Notes under the pieces: model-generated
Database searches by the model: none
Told to the model about the DNA's origin: nothing
The model's input: the letters and a program-made list of their open reading frames with translations, nothing else
Program-made: the position numbers and the translations under genes
Part shown: positions 21,249 to 30,865 of the stretch, piece by piece
Position numbering within the stretch: the first letter of the stretch is position 1
How the letters are laid out: the number at the start of each line of letters is the position of its first letter
From: Pseudomonadota bacterium
GTDB taxonomy: Bacteria > Pseudomonadota > Alphaproteobacteria > Rhodobacterales > Rhodobacteraceae
Assembly (NCBI GenBank): GCA_020161615.1
Contig: JAIUPD010000008.1
Location: 124,001-188,000 of the forward strand
DNA length: 64,000 nt
Direction of reading: 5' to 3'

Positions 21249-21844
21249 CCGAGCTGGGCGAGGTGCTGCTCTTTGCCACGCATAACGCGGGCAAGGTGGA
21301 GGAGATGCAGCAGATGCTGGCGCCTTACGGGGTGCGCGTGATCTCGGCCCGTGATCGGGACCTGCCCGAGCCCGAGGAAACCGAAGACACTTTCGTCGGC
21401 AATGCCCGGATCAAGGCCCATGCCGCCGCCCGGGCGACGGGACTTGTGGCTTTGGCTGACGATTCCGGCCTGTGTGTCGATGCTCTGGACGGCGACCCGG
21501 GTGTTCGGACCGCCGATTGGGCCGAAGGGCCCGGCGGCCGGGATTTCCTGCGCGCCATGGAACGGACCCGCACCGCCCTGGGCAACGCGCCAGAACCTTG
21601 GCGGGCAGAGTTCCGCTCGACCCTCGTTCTCGCCTGGCCGGATGGACGGGATGAGGTCTATGAGGGCGCCGTGCGCGGGCACCTGGTCTGGCCCATCCGC
21701 GGCGCGCTGGGGCATGGCTACGATCCGATGTTCGTGCCGGACGGCGAGACGCGGACCTTCGCCGAAATGACGGCGGCGGAGAAGAACGCGCTGTCGCACC
21801 GGGCCCGGGCGCTGGCGGCGCTCCTCAAGGCGCGTTTCACGTGA
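21245..21844 (+). CDS. rdgB: Non-canonical purine NTP pyrophosphatase (RdgB/HAM1)
   Basis: 199 aa. Substrate motifs [12 protein letters not shown] and [25 protein letters not shown], plus the C-terminal LSHRARAL, are typical of Ham1/RdgB. It hydrolyses XTP, ITP and dITP to monophosphates, keeping deaminated purines out of nucleic acids. The start is a GTG overlapping the rph stop. Its last codons contain the left half of a parS palindrome shared with the hemW start. Confidence 0.95.
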   Translation: MTELGEVLLFATHNAGKVEEMQQMLAPYGVRVISARDRDLPEPEETEDTFVGNARIKAHAAARATGLVALADDSGLCVDALDGDPGVRTADWAEGPGGRDFLRAMERTRTALGNAPEPWRAEFRSTLVLAWPDGRDEVYEGAVRGHLVWPIRGALGHGYDPMFVPDGETRTFAEMTAAEKNALSHRARALAALLKARFT

Positions 21845-21848
21845 AACA
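21833..21848. promoter_or_regulatory. parS site (15/16) at the rdgB/hemW junction
   Basis: The sequence CGTTTCACGTGAAACA matches the alphaproteobacterial parS consensus TGTTTCACGTGAAACA with one mismatch at the first base. The inner 14 bp (21834-21847) form a perfect palindrome. The hemW GTG start lies in the right half. It is the most distant of the three clear sites from the proposed origin. Confidence 0.8.
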
Positions 21849-23004
21849 TTCCGGCCCCGAGGATTGGCGGAACGGCGGCTTTGCACTTTACGTGCATTGG
21901 CCGTTCTGCGCCTCGAAATGCCCCTATTGCGACTTCAACAGCCATGTGTCGCAGCGCATTTCGCACGAAGACTGGCGCCAGGCCTATCTGGCGGAGATTC
22001 GGCGCTGGGGTGACCGGACCCCGGGGCGCGTGCTCACGTCGATCTTCTTCGGCGGCGGCACCCCGTCGCTGATGGATCCCGAAACTGTGGCGGCGGTGAT
22101 CGACACGGCGCGGAGCGTCTGGCTGCCGTCCAACGACATCGAGATCACGCTGGAGGCCAATCCGACCTCTGTCGAACGCGCCAAGTTCCAGGCCTTTGCC
22201 GATGCCGGCGTCAACCGTGTCTCGCTGGGCGTCCAGGCGCTGGACGATGAGGCGCTGCGGCTGTTGGGTCGGCGCCACAGCGCGGCGGAGGCGATGAAAG
22301 CCTGGGATGTGGCGAATGCTGTCTTCGCGCGGACCAGCCTGGACCTGATCTACGCCCGGCAGTTCCAGACCCAGGAGCAATGGTGGCAGGAGCTGACACG
22401 GGCGCTGTCCCTGGGCCCGAAGCATCTGTCGCTCTACCAACTCACCATCGAAGAAGGCACCGCCTTTGGCGACCGCTATTCGTTGGGCAAGCTGCCCGGC
22501 CTGCCGAGCGAGGATCGTGGCGCCGACTTGTGGTCCTTGACGCAGGAGCTCTGCGAAACCGCCGGGCTTCCCGCCTATGAAGTCTCTAACCACGCCGAAA
22601 CAGGCATGGAATCACGCCATAACCAGGTCTATTGGCGCTATGGCGATTATGTCGGAATCGGTCCCGGCGCCCATGGTCGCGTCACCGAATCCGGTGTCAG
22701 ACGGGCGACCGAAGCCATGCGGGCCCCTGCCCCGTGGCTTGAGTCGATCAGCCGCAACGCCCCCGCGGTCACCGAGGAGGCGCTGACCGGCCCCGAAGCA
22801 TCGGCCGAGATGCTGATGATGGGGATGCGACTGCGGGAAGGCATCGATCTGGCGCGCTACACCTCGCTCGCCGGTAGCCCGTTGCCCGAGGCCGCGCTGC
22901 GGGATCTGCTGGATCTGGGGCTGATCTGGCAAGCCGAGGGTCGAATCGGTACCACCGACGCCGGTCGCCCCTTGCTCAACAGCGTGTTGCGCACCCTGCT
23001 CTGA
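21841..23004 (+). CDS. hemW: Radical SAM heme chaperone HemW
   Basis: 387 aa, HemN-like. The radical-SAM cysteines are C23, C27 and C30 (CASKCPYC), followed by FFGGGTPSL. HemW members have this CxxxCxxC pattern but lack coproporphyrinogen oxidase activity; they bind heme and insert it into membrane respiratory enzymes. The start is a GTG that overlaps the rdgB stop by 4 bp and lies inside a parS-like palindrome. It ends 3 bp before the stop of convergent parB. Confidence 0.93.
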   Translation: MKHSGPEDWRNGGFALYVHWPFCASKCPYCDFNSHVSQRISHEDWRQAYLAEIRRWGDRTPGRVLTSIFFGGGTPSLMDPETVAAVIDTARSVWLPSNDIEITLEANPTSVERAKFQAFADAGVNRVSLGVQALDDEALRLLGRRHSAAEAMKAWDVANAVFARTSLDLIYARQFQTQEQWWQELTRALSLGPKHLSLYQLTIEEGTAFGDRYSLGKLPGLPSEDRGADLWSLTQELCETAGLPAYEVSNHAETGMESRHNQVYWRYGDYVGIGPGAHGRVTESGVRRATEAMRAPAPWLESISRNAPAVTEEALTGPEASAEMLMMGMRLREGIDLARYTSLAGSPLPEAALRDLLDLGLIWQAEGRIGTTDAGRPLLNSVLRTLL

Positions 23005-23007
23005 CGC

Positions 23008-23910
23008 CTACCGGACAGAAGACAGCAACTGGCAAAGCTGATCCAGCTGGTCGAGCGATTGATAACGGATCGTCACCTGCCCTTCGCCGCCAGCCCGGTG
23101 GTCGATGACAACGCTCATGCCCAGATTGGCCGAGAGGTCCTCTTCCAGCGCCCGTGTGTCGGCATCCTTCTGCCGGGCCGCCCTCGCCGCGCCCGGCAGC
23201 GGCTTGGTCGAGACGCGGCGCGCCAGGTCCTCGGTCTCGCGCACCGAAAGCCCTTCGCCGGCGACCTTCAGCGCCAGCGCCACGGGATCTTCGGCGGTGA
23301 CCAGCGCCCGGGCGTGGCCCGCGCTGATGGTGCCGGCGACGACCATGTTCTGCACGTCCTGAGGCAGGTTCAGCAGCCGGAGCAGATTGGCGATATGGCT
23401 GCGGCTCTTGCCCAGGGCTTCGGCGACCTTCTCTTGCGTATGGCCGAAACGATCGATCAATTGCCGATAGCCTGCGGCCTCTTCGATGGCATTGAGGCCC
23501 TCGCGCTGAATGTTCTCGATGATCGCGACTTCAAGAACTTCCTGATCGTCGAAATCCCGGACCAGAACCGGCACGCTGGACAGCTGCGCCAGCTGTGCCG
23601 CCCGCCACCGCCGCTCGCCAGCCACGATCTCATAGGTCCCGGCCTCGGCCAGCGGGCGCACAACCAGCGGCTGGACGATGCCCTTGGTGCGGATCGATTC
23701 CGCCAGTTCGTTCAGCGCGCGCTCATCGAATTTGCGACGGGGCTGATCTGGGTTGGCGCGAATCGTCTCGATCGGCAGGATTTCGAGTCCGCTGCGGCGC
23801 GAGTCCGGCGCAGCGATGGGATCGTTAACACCGGCATCGACGCCAATATCGGCCATCAAGGCAGACAGGCCGCGGCCCAGACCACGCCGTTCGGGCTTTC
23901 GTTCGCTCAT
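23008..23910 (-). CDS. parB: Chromosome-partitioning protein ParB
   Basis: 300 aa. The N-terminal RGLGRGLSALM is the ParA-interacting motif. The ParB/Srx core contains the CTP-binding GERRWRAAQ (about residues 98-106), followed by the central helix-turn-helix (KVAEALGKSRSHIANLLRLL) and a C-terminal dimerisation segment. ParB loads at parS, spreads as a CTP-dependent clamp and is moved by ParA. The ATG at 23910 has GAGGAGG upstream. One nucleotide separates it from the parA stop. Three parS-like sites occur within 4 kb. Confidence 0.97.
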   Translation of the reverse strand: MSERKPERRGLGRGLSALMADIGVDAGVNDPIAAPDSRRSGLEILPIETIRANPDQPRRKFDERALNELAESIRTKGIVQPLVVRPLAEAGTYEIVAGERRWRAAQLAQLSSVPVLVRDFDDQEVLEVAIIENIQREGLNAIEEAAGYRQLIDRFGHTQEKVAEALGKSRSHIANLLRLLNLPQDVQNMVVAGTISAGHARALVTAEDPVALALKVAGEGLSVRETEDLARRVSTKPLPGAARAARQKDADTRALEEDLSANLGMSVVIDHRAGGEGQVTIRYQSLDQLDQLCQLLSSVR

Positions 23911-23911
23911 C

Positions 23912-24700
23912 TCAGGCCTCCTCACGCAGGTCGTTGTTGTTCTTCAGAAACTCTCGCGAGAAGGCGCGATAGGCCTGCGATCCTTTCGAGGTCGGATCAT
24001 AGGCCAGAACCGGGACCGCGAAGGACGGCGCCTCGCTGAGGCGAACGTTGCGCGGAATGACGGTCTGGTAAACCAGCGCGCCGAGGGTCTCGCGCGCGTC
24101 CCGCTCCACCTGTTGCGACAGGTTGTTGCGCTGATCGTGCATCGTCAACAACACGCCTTCGACCCTGAGCGCCGGATTGGCGGTCTGCCGGATCTCCCGT
24201 ATCGTCAGCATCAATTGCGACAGGCCTTCGAGTGCGAAGAACTCGCTCTGCAGCGGGATCAGCACCGAATGCGCGGCGACCAATGCATTGACCGTCAGCA
24301 GGTTCAGCGACGGCGGGCAGTCGATCAACACGTAATCGAGCCCCAGATCGGCCAGGGACGGACTTGCCAGGGCATCTCGCAACAGGAAGCTGCGTTTGTT
24401 GACATTATAGAGCTGCACGTCGGACGAGGAGAGCTCGGTTGTCGACGGAATCAGGCGGACGTTCTCGGTCCCCGTTTCCATCACCACGGCGCGCGGATCG
24501 GCATCGCCCAGCAGCAGGTCATAGATGGTCAGCCGCCGCTGATCGAGCCCGACACCGAAACCGGTCGACGCATTGCCCTGGGGGTCCATGTCGACAACCA
24601 GCACCTTGCGGCCCAACTCCGCAAGGCTGGCGGCAAGGTTGATGGCCGTCGTCGTCTTGGCGACGCCACCCTTCTGGTTGGCAATGGCGATGGTTTTCAT
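23912..24700 (-). CDS. parA: Chromosome-partitioning ATPase ParA
   Basis: 262 aa. The deviant Walker A KGGVAKTT is at residues 10-17, with [11 protein letters not shown] (Walker A') and [13 protein letters not shown] (Walker B). ParA binds nucleoid DNA when ATP-bound and pulls ParB-parS complexes. The start MKTIAIANQ at 24700 overlaps the rsmG stop by 4 bp. It is part of the mnmE-mnmG-rsmG-parA-parB series. Confidence 0.97.
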   Translation of the reverse strand: MKTIAIANQKGGVAKTTTAINLAASLAELGRKVLVVDMDPQGNASTGFGVGLDQRRLTIYDLLLGDADPRAVVMETGTENVRLIPSTTELSSSDVQLYNVNKRSFLLRDALASPSLADLGLDYVLIDCPPSLNLLTVNALVAAHSVLIPLQSEFFALEGLSQLMLTIREIRQTANPALRVEGVLLTMHDQRNNLSQQVERDARETLGALVYQTVIPRNVRLSEAPSFAVPVLAYDPTSKGSQAYRAFSREFLKNNNDLREEA

Positions 24701-25338
24701 CGGGTTCCGTCCAAGGGCCGCAGGTTTCGAAGCACCAGGATCGCGCCTTCCGGATCGGCACGGCTGGGCGTTATCTCCAGATCGAAGTGCCACGATTGCC
24801 GGGCGTCTTCAACCTCCTGCGCGGCATTTCGACCCTTGGGCAGCAGCGCCATGCCCTGTGGGTCAAGATGCCGATGCGCGTAGTCCAGAAGCAGGGGCAA
24901 AGCGGCCAGAGCGCGTGCCGACAGGATATCGGCACGCTGCGGCGCCACCTTCTCGATCCGGTCGCGCAGGACCGTGACGGCGAGATCCAGTTGCCGCGCT
25001 GCCGTCGCAAGAAAGGCAGCCTTGCGCGCATCGGATTCGACAAGCGTGATCCGGGCGCCGGGGTTAGCCTCGGTGGTCAGGCAGGCGATGACCAGACCAG
25101 GAAGCCCGCCCCCGGCCCCGAGATCGCACCAATGCCGGAAATCGGTTGGGGCCAAGGGATAAAGCTGCGCTGAATCGAGAATATGGCGCGACCAGCTCTC
25201 CGACCGGGTAGCCTTGGCGATCAGGTTGATCGCCGAGGACCATTTCAGCAAAGCCGCGTCAAAGGCCTCCAGCCTCTCGAGTGTTTCACGTGAAACACTC
25301 CGGCCGAGCACATGCTCAAGATCAGCCGTTCGCGACAC
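24697..25338 (-). CDS. rsmG: 16S rRNA (guanine527-N7) methyltransferase RsmG
   Basis: 213 aa. The SAM-binding motif [12 protein letters not shown] and the following [11 protein letters not shown] are those of RsmG/GidB. The start is a GTG at 25338 that overlaps the mnmG 3' end by 17 bp. Residues 14-19, SVSRET, are encoded by a perfect parS palindrome, so this part of the protein is constrained by the DNA site. It overlaps parA by 4 bp. Confidence 0.95.
   Translation of the reverse strand: MSRTADLEHVLGRSVSRETLERLEAFDAALLKWSSAINLIAKATRSESWSRHILDSAQLYPLAPTDFRHWCDLGAGGGLPGLVIACLTTEANPGARITLVESDARKAAFLATAARQLDLAVTVLRDRIEKVAPQRADILSARALAALPLLLDYAHRHLDPQGMALLPKGRNAAQEVEDARQSWHFDLEITPSRADPEGAILVLRNLRPLDGTR
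25279..25300. promoter_or_regulatory. parS site, perfect consensus, inside rsmG
   Basis: TGTTTCACGTGAAACA at 25282-25297 matches the alphaproteobacterial parS consensus exactly. The perfect dyad extends to 22 bp (25279-25300). It lies in codons 13-20 of rsmG, about 4.5 kb from the proposed origin. Confidence 0.92.
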
Positions 25339-27193
25339 GCGAGGCCTGCTGCAGCAATCGGATATGGGCGAGAATGGCCGTCAAGGCTGCCGGAGTCATC
25401 CCTTCGATACGGCCGGCTTCGCCCAAAGTCGTGGGGCGACTTGCCGCGAGCTTGAGCCGCAACTCATTGGAAAGAGACGATATCCTGGAGAAATCGAGAT
25501 CCACGGGAATCGTCACGCCGCCTTCCCGCCGAAGCTGGTCCGCCTCTCGTGCCTGCCGCGCCACATAGGGCTCGTAGAAGGTCTCCCGCGCAACCTGGGT
25601 CAGGTCATCGACCCGCAGGTCAGGAAAGTAAGATACCACGCCCCCGACATCGCCCTGCAGCCCGAGCAGGTGGCCGGCCACAAAGCGCCAGCTCCGACGC
25701 TGGCCATCCTTCGGCACGGCGATGCCGAGCGCATCCAGCTCCGAGGCAGACGCCGACCGCGCGTCGAGCGCTTGGGATGCGATCTCCATACGCTCCTGCT
25801 TTTCTTCGAAAGCCGCCCTCCGCTTGTCCGAAACCAGATCAAGCGCGGCACCGATCGGCGTCAGGCGCTGATCGGCGTTGTCGGCCCGCAACGTCAGGCG
25901 ATATTCCGCCCGCGAGGTGAACATCCGGTAAGGCTCGCTGACCCCGCGCGTCACCAGATCGTCAATCATGACGCCGATATAGCTGTCGAAACGCGACAGC
26001 GTGAGGGGCTCCATCCCCAGCGCCGCTGCGGCAGCATTCGCTCCGGCAAGCAGGCCCTGGGCCCCGGCTTCTTCATACCCGGTCGTCCCGTTGATCTGAC
26101 CCGCCAGGAACAGGCCGGGCATGGCCTGAACTTCCAGGCGCGGCGTCAAGCCGCGAGGATCCAGATAATCGTATTCGATGGCATAGCCATAATGCAGGAT
26201 CCCGACCTGTTCGAGCCCAGCGATGGACTTAAGGAACGCTTCCTGCACCTCACGCGGCAGCGAGGTCGAGATGCCGTTCGGATAAATCGTGTCGTCATCG
26301 AGGCCCTCAGGCTCCAGAAACACGTTATGCGAGGTCTTGTCGGCAAAACGGGTCACCTTATCCTCGACCGAGGGGCAATAGCGCGGCCCGACCCCGGTGA
26401 TATTCCCCGACCGCATCGCCGAAAGATGCAGGTTCCGCTCGATGATCTCATGGGTTCGGGGATTGGTCTCGGTCACGCCGCAAGCGATCTGCGCTGCCTC
26501 GGGCTTATGATTCAGGAAAGACATCATCACCGGCTCGGCATCGCCCTCTTGCCGACCCACCCGATCCCAGTCGATGGTCCGCCCATCCAGCCGCGCCGGC
26601 GTTCCGGTCTTCAGTCGCCCGATTCCGGTTGCCATCTCCCGCAGCCGCGCCCCCAGACGATCGGCCGCGGCGGCCCCGCGGCGGCCGGCCGACTGACGCT
26701 CGGTACCGATATGGATTTCGCCGCGCAGAAATGTGCCGGTGGTCAGGACCACGGCCCGCGCCGACAGCGTCACCTCATTCGCCAATACCACGCCGGCAAT
26801 CCGCCCCGCCTCGATCCGGAAATCGACGACTTCGCCTTCCAGCACGCTCAGCCGCTCCTGCCCCGCCACATAGCGCTGCGCGAACGCCGCGTAGCGCCGG
26901 CGGTCCGCCTGAACCCTTGGTCCCTGCACGGCTGGTCCACGCGACCTGTTCAGCAGGCGGTACTGGATCCCGGCGTGATCCGCGGCCAGTCCCATCATCC
27001 CGTCCAGCGCGTCGATCTCCCGCACCAGATGCCCCTTACCGATCCCGCCAATCGCGGGATTACAGGACATGATGCCCAGATCGCCCGCCCGGAACGTCAC
27101 CAAGGCAGTCTGCGCACCCCGCCGGGCCGCGGCCAACGCTGCCTCGATACCGGCGTGACCGCCGCCCACCACGATGACGTCGAAATGTTTCAC
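25322..27193 (-). CDS. mnmG: tRNA uridine-5-carboxymethylaminomethyl synthesis enzyme MnmG
   Basis: 623 aa FAD protein that, with MnmE, modifies the wobble uridine of certain tRNAs. The FAD Rossmann motif VVGGGHAGIEAALAA begins at residue 8. SCNPAIGGIGKGHLVREIDALDG and the C-terminal TPAALTAILAHIR region are characteristic. The start is a GTG at 27193 placed in a parS half-site. It is 12 bp downstream of mnmE. Confidence 0.97.
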   Translation of the reverse strand: MKHFDVIVVGGGHAGIEAALAAARRGAQTALVTFRAGDLGIMSCNPAIGGIGKGHLVREIDALDGMMGLAADHAGIQYRLLNRSRGPAVQGPRVQADRRRYAAFAQRYVAGQERLSVLEGEVVDFRIEAGRIAGVVLANEVTLSARAVVLTTGTFLRGEIHIGTERQSAGRRGAAAADRLGARLREMATGIGRLKTGTPARLDGRTIDWDRVGRQEGDAEPVMMSFLNHKPEAAQIACGVTETNPRTHEIIERNLHLSAMRSGNITGVGPRYCPSVEDKVTRFADKTSHNVFLEPEGLDDDTIYPNGISTSLPREVQEAFLKSIAGLEQVGILHYGYAIEYDYLDPRGLTPRLEVQAMPGLFLAGQINGTTGYEEAGAQGLLAGANAAAAALGMEPLTLSRFDSYIGVMIDDLVTRGVSEPYRMFTSRAEYRLTLRADNADQRLTPIGAALDLVSDKRRAAFEEKQERMEIASQALDARSASASELDALGIAVPKDGQRRSWRFVAGHLLGLQGDVGGVVSYFPDLRVDDLTQVARETFYEPYVARQAREADQLRREGGVTIPVDLDFSRISSLSNELRLKLAASRPTTLGEAGRIEGMTPAALTAILAHIRLLQQASRVANG

Positions 27194-27201
27194 GTGAAAC
27201 G
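27186..27201. promoter_or_regulatory. parS site (15/16) at the mnmG start
   Basis: TGTTTCACGTGAAACG matches the parS consensus at 15 of 16 positions; the inner 14 bp are a perfect palindrome. It spans the mnmG GTG start and the short mnmE-mnmG gap. It lies about 2.6 kb from the proposed origin. Confidence 0.85.
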
Positions 27202-27205
27202 AGCC

Positions 27206-28483
27206 TCATTTCCCGATGCAGAAGGACGAAAAGATTCGCCCGAGCACCTCTTCTACATCGACCCGGCCGATGATGCCATCCAGGGCACGGATCGCGGCCT
27301 TCACATCTTCCCCGACCAGGTCCCACCCATGGCCGCCGGACAGACCCGACAACGCGGCCTCAACGGAATCCGCCGCCCGCGCGAGCTTGTCGAAATGCCG
27401 CTCGCGGGTGAAGACCGACGAATGCGCCACGCGCTGCTGCAAGACGCCGGCAATCCGCTCGATCAGCGCGCCGATCCCCTCTCCAGTCATGGCCGAGATC
27501 CCGGGCTGCCCCCAGAAATCCGCCTTCGACAGCACGACAATATCCTCGGGCCCGACCCCCTCCGCCACCTCGTCTGGTGCACCCAGCAGATAAACCCGCA
27601 GGTCGGCCGCCGCCGCCCGGGCGCGTCCCCGTTCGATCCCCAGTCGCTCGATCTCGTCCTCGGCCTCGCGCAACCCTGCCGTATCGATCAGCGTCACGGC
27701 GAGTCCGGCAATCTCCATCCGAACCTCGATCACATCGCGGGTGGTGCCCGCCCGGGATGAGGTGATCGCCGCCTCCCGTCCCGCCAAGGCATTGAGAAGG
27801 GTGGATTTTCCGGCATTGACCGGGCCGATGAGCGCCACCTCGAACCCGCTGCGCACCGCTTCCGAAGCCTTGCGCCCGGCGATCTGCGCGCCCAGCGTGT
27901 CGCGCACCCGCAACAGGGGCGCCATCACATGCGCGGTCAGATCGGCCGGCAACTCCTCGTCGGCAAAATCGAGCGCGGCCTCCAGCATCGCCAGCGATTG
28001 CAGCAGATCCTCGCGCCAGCCTTCGATCACCCGCGCCGCCGAACCCTCCATCACGCTCAGCGCCTGGCTTCGCTGCACCTCGGTTTCCGCGTCGATCAGA
28101 TCAGCCAGCGCCTCGACCTCGGTCAGGTCCATCCGCCCGCCCAGAAAGGCCCGCCGGGTGAACTCTCCGGCCTCGGCCGCCCGCACCCCTTCGCAGGCCA
28201 GACAGGCGCGCAGCAGCGCCCCCACCACGGCGATGCTGCCATGGACCTGAAACTCGCAGACCTTCTCGCCTGTGAAACTGGCGCCCTCGGCAAAGCACAG
28301 CACCAGCCCGCTGTCGATCAGCCCCCCCTTGGCGTCGCGCAGCCGGGCCAGACGCGCCTCGCGCGCCGGCGGGATGAAACCGGCCAGTGCCTCGCAGACT
28401 GTCCAGGCTGCAGGACCCGAGACGCGGATGATGGCGACACCGGCGCGGCCCTGCGCCGAGGCGAGGGCAACGATCGTGTCCAT
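27206..28483 (-). CDS. mnmE: tRNA modification GTPase MnmE
   Basis: 425 aa, slightly shorter than E. coli MnmE. The N-terminal tetrahydrofolate-binding domain is about residues 1-115. A helical domain is split around a G domain with G1 GPVNAGKST, G3 DTAGL and the usual C-terminal CIGK, whose cysteine is required for catalysis. It partners MnmG, encoded just downstream. It is 9 bp downstream of rho. Confidence 0.96.
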   Translation of the reverse strand: MDTIVALASAQGRAGVAIIRVSGPAAWTVCEALAGFIPPAREARLARLRDAKGGLIDSGLVLCFAEGASFTGEKVCEFQVHGSIAVVGALLRACLACEGVRAAEAGEFTRRAFLGGRMDLTEVEALADLIDAETEVQRSQALSVMEGSAARVIEGWREDLLQSLAMLEAALDFADEELPADLTAHVMAPLLRVRDTLGAQIAGRKASEAVRSGFEVALIGPVNAGKSTLLNALAGREAAITSSRAGTTRDVIEVRMEIAGLAVTLIDTAGLREAEDEIERLGIERGRARAAAADLRVYLLGAPDEVAEGVGPEDIVVLSKADFWGQPGISAMTGEGIGALIERIAGVLQQRVAHSSVFTRERHFDKLARAADSVEAALSGLSGGHGWDLVGEDVKAAIRALDGIIGRVDVEEVLGRIFSSFCIGK

Positions 28484-28492
28484 CGCCCCGCC

Positions 28493-29764
28493 TTACGAAT
28501 TCATCGATTCGAAGAATTCGCCATTGGTCTTGGTCTGTTTCAGCTTGGAAATCAGGAACTCGATGGCATCCGTGGTTCCCATCGGGTTCAGGATGCGGCG
28601 CAGCACGAAGGTCTTTTGCAGGTTGTTGCGATCGACCAGCAGCTCTTCCTTCCGGGTCCCGGACTTGAGAATGTCCATCGCCGGGAAAACCCGCTTGTCG
28701 GCAACCTTGCGGTCCAGCACGATCTCGCTGTTACCCGTGCCCTTGAACTCCTCGAAGATCACCTCGTCCATGCGCGAGCCGGTGTCGATCAGCGCGGTGG
28801 CGATGATGGTCAGCGAGCCGCCCTCCTCGATGTTCCGCGCCGCCCCGAAGAAGCGCTTCGGCCGCTGCAGCGCATTAGCATCCACACCGCCGGTCAGAAC
28901 CTTGCCAGAACTCGGCACCACGGTGTTGAAAGCCCGGCCCAGACGGGTGATCGAATCGAGCAGGATCACCACGTCGCGCTTGTGCTCGACCAGCCGCTTG
29001 GCCTTCTCGATCACCATCTCGGCCACGGCGACGTGTCGCGTCGCCGGTTCGTCGAAGGTCGAGGACACGACCTCGCCCTTCACCGAGCGTTGCATGTCGG
29101 TGACTTCCTCCGGCCGTTCGTCGATGAGCAGAACGATCAGATAGCACTCGGGATGGTTCGAGGCGATGGAATGGGCGATGTTCTGCATCAGCACGGTCTT
29201 ACCCGTGCGCGGCGGCGCCACGATCAGGGCCCGCTGACCCTTGCCCAGCGGCGCCACGATGTCGATGATCCGCGCCGAGCGGTCCTTGATCGTCGGATCC
29301 TCGATTTCCATTTTCAGCCGCTCGTCGGGATAAAGCGGCGTCAGGTTGTCGAAATGGACCTTGTGGCGGGCCTTTTCGGGATCGTCGAAGTTGATCCGCG
29401 TGACCCGGGTCAGAGCGAAATATTTCTCGTTCTCGCCCGGGGCGACGATCACGCCCTCGATCGTGTCGCCGGTGCGCAGCGAAAACTGGCGGATCATCTC
29501 GGGCGAGACATAGATGTCATCGGGACCGGGCAGATAGTTGGCCTCGGTCGAGCGCAGGAAGCCGAAGCCGTCCTGCAGCACCTCCAGCACGCCGTCGCCA
29601 CCGATTTCCCAGCCATCTTCGGCGCGCTCTTTCAGGATCGAGAACATCATCTCGCCCTTGCGCATCGAGGGGGCGTTCTCGATCTCCAGCTCCTCGGCCA
29701 GCGCGAGCAGCGCGGCGGGGGTCTGCGCCTTCAGATCGGACAGGTTCAAACGGTCTTCGGCCAT
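28493..29764 (-). CDS. rho: Transcription termination factor Rho
   Basis: 423 aa. The N-terminal helical and cold-shock-like RNA-binding domain (about 1-120) includes GFGFLRS. The ATPase core has Walker A PPRTGKT, Walker [14 protein letters not shown] and the R-loop region [21 protein letters not shown]. Rho is a hexameric helicase ending transcription at C-rich sites. The ATG at 29764 has GGAGGG 6 nt upstream. It is the first leftward gene from the proposed origin; no hemE or hemJ precedes it, unlike in several relatives. Confidence 0.97.
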   Translation of the reverse strand: MAEDRLNLSDLKAQTPAALLALAEELEIENAPSMRKGEMMFSILKERAEDGWEIGGDGVLEVLQDGFGFLRSTEANYLPGPDDIYVSPEMIRQFSLRTGDTIEGVIVAPGENEKYFALTRVTRINFDDPEKARHKVHFDNLTPLYPDERLKMEIEDPTIKDRSARIIDIVAPLGKGQRALIVAPPRTGKTVLMQNIAHSIASNHPECYLIVLLIDERPEEVTDMQRSVKGEVVSSTFDEPATRHVAVAEMVIEKAKRLVEHKRDVVILLDSITRLGRAFNTVVPSSGKVLTGGVDANALQRPKRFFGAARNIEEGGSLTIIATALIDTGSRMDEVIFEEFKGTGNSEIVLDRKVADKRVFPAMDILKSGTRKEELLVDRNNLQKTFVLRRILNPMGTTDAIEFLISKLKQTKTNGEFFESMNS

Positions 29765-30268
29765 GGTCAGCCCTCCAGGAGGCCCCCCGCATCCGGGCTC
29801 GGCATCCATTCATCGCAAATGTCATCGGGAAACACGGGTACCGGACGGTCCCGCTTCGCCCCCGGATCTAGGCGAATTTCCGGGTCAAGTCAATCACGGG
29901 GGGTCGGGCCCCTTCGGTCGGGTTCGTCAGGCCCTCTAAAATAAGAAAAGAATAAGGAAAGGTTGATGATGTAGTAAGGGCTGGGGACAAGGTGAATTCC
30001 GGCTTTTCCCCCCAAACCATCCACAGGCGGATGGCGTTGCCGGAGTTCGTTGTAACAGTGGCAATCCCTTGATTCAATGGAGAAAAACAGGGATTCCGGC
30101 CTGCTGCCCTGCCCCGCGTCACAAAGCGTTCACACCCTGTGCACCGGACTTCTCCCGTGTGGAGAACCCGGTTCGGCGCCTTGACACGGACGGGGGTAAC
30201 CGGCGATCACACGGCCAAAGCCCGCCTTACCCCCGTTCCGCCCCCGGCCGCCGCACAGACTTATCCCC
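29765..30268. other. Putative chromosomal replication origin (oriC) between rho and maf
   Basis: A gene-free 504 bp between divergent rho and maf. It contains an AT-rich, purine-skewed stretch (29934-29978) unlike the GC-rich surroundings, which could serve as the unwinding element. Four DnaA-box-like nonamers are visible: TTATCCCCA at 30261-30269 (8/9 to TTATCCACA, running one base into maf), TGTGGAGAA at 30158-30166 (8/9, reverse), CCATCCACA at 30017-30025 (7/9) and TGGGGACAA at 29982-29990 (7/9, reverse). Two GANTC CcrM methylation sites are at 30071-30075 and 30092-30096. maf-aroE-coaE-dnaQ on one side and the rho-to-parB block on the other is the origin-flanking order of alphaproteobacteria such as Caulobacter. 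The promoters of rho and maf must also lie here. Confidence 0.6.
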
Positions 30269-30865
30269 ATGTCTATCCTCACCCTTGCGTCCGCTTCGAC
30301 GATCCGCGCCACGCTCTTGCGCAACGCGGGGCTGGAGGTTGAGGTCCGTCCGGCCCGAATCGATGAGGAAAATCTGCGCGAGTCGCTTCTGGCCGAGGGG
30401 GCGACGCCGCATGATCTGGCCGATGCCCTGGCCGAGCATAAGGCACTGAAGATCGCCGCCCGCGACCCCGGCGCGCTAGTCCTGGGCTGCGACCAGATCC
30501 TCGAATGCGAGGGGCAGCTCTATGCCAAGCCCGCCTCGCCCGAGGATGCTATCGCCCAGCTGACCCGCCTGCGGGGCAAGACCCATCGCCTGCACACCGC
30601 CGCCGTCCTCTATGCCAAGGGCGAGCCCGTCTGGCGCCATGTCGCGACCCCCCGGATGACCATGCGCGATTTCTCCGACGCCTACCGCGATGCCTATGTC
30701 GCCCGGCATTGGGACGAGATCCGCCATTGCGTCGGCTGCTATCAGATCGAGGGCGCGGGCGTGCGGCTGTTCCAGCGGATCGAGGGCGATCTGTTCAGCG
30801 TGCAGGGTCTGCCGCTGCTGGAACTGCTCACCATCCTCACCCAGCGCAAGGACATCGACGGATGA
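30269..30865 (+). CDS. maf: Maf-family nucleoside triphosphate pyrophosphatase
   Basis: 198 aa. The N-terminal LASASTIRATLLRNAGL and the mid-region GCDQILE and LRGKTHRLHTA fit Maf/YhdE/YceF proteins, cytosolic pyrophosphatases acting on modified or canonical NTPs. GCYQIEGAGVRLF is the conserved C-terminal motif. It opens an operon with aroE, coaE and dnaQ, all joined by short overlaps (4, 4 and 8 bp). Confidence 0.92.
   Translation: MSILTLASASTIRATLLRNAGLEVEVRPARIDEENLRESLLAEGATPHDLADALAEHKALKIAARDPGALVLGCDQILECEGQLYAKPASPEDAIAQLTRLRGKTHRLHTAAVLYAKGEPVWRHVATPRMTMRDFSDAYRDAYVARHWDEIRHCVGCYQIEGAGVRLFQRIEGDLFSVQGLPLLELLTILTQRKDIDG

Noticed and set aside
25214-27760. Open frame of about 848 codons antisense to mnmG/mnmE
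   Set aside because: It is the shadow of well-supported mnmG and crosses gene boundaries without motifs.
29868-30122. 84-codon minus-strand frame upstream of rho
   Set aside because: It lies across the AT-rich island and DnaA-box-like sites, has no good ribosome site and no recognisable sequence. The region is better explained as origin/promoter DNA.
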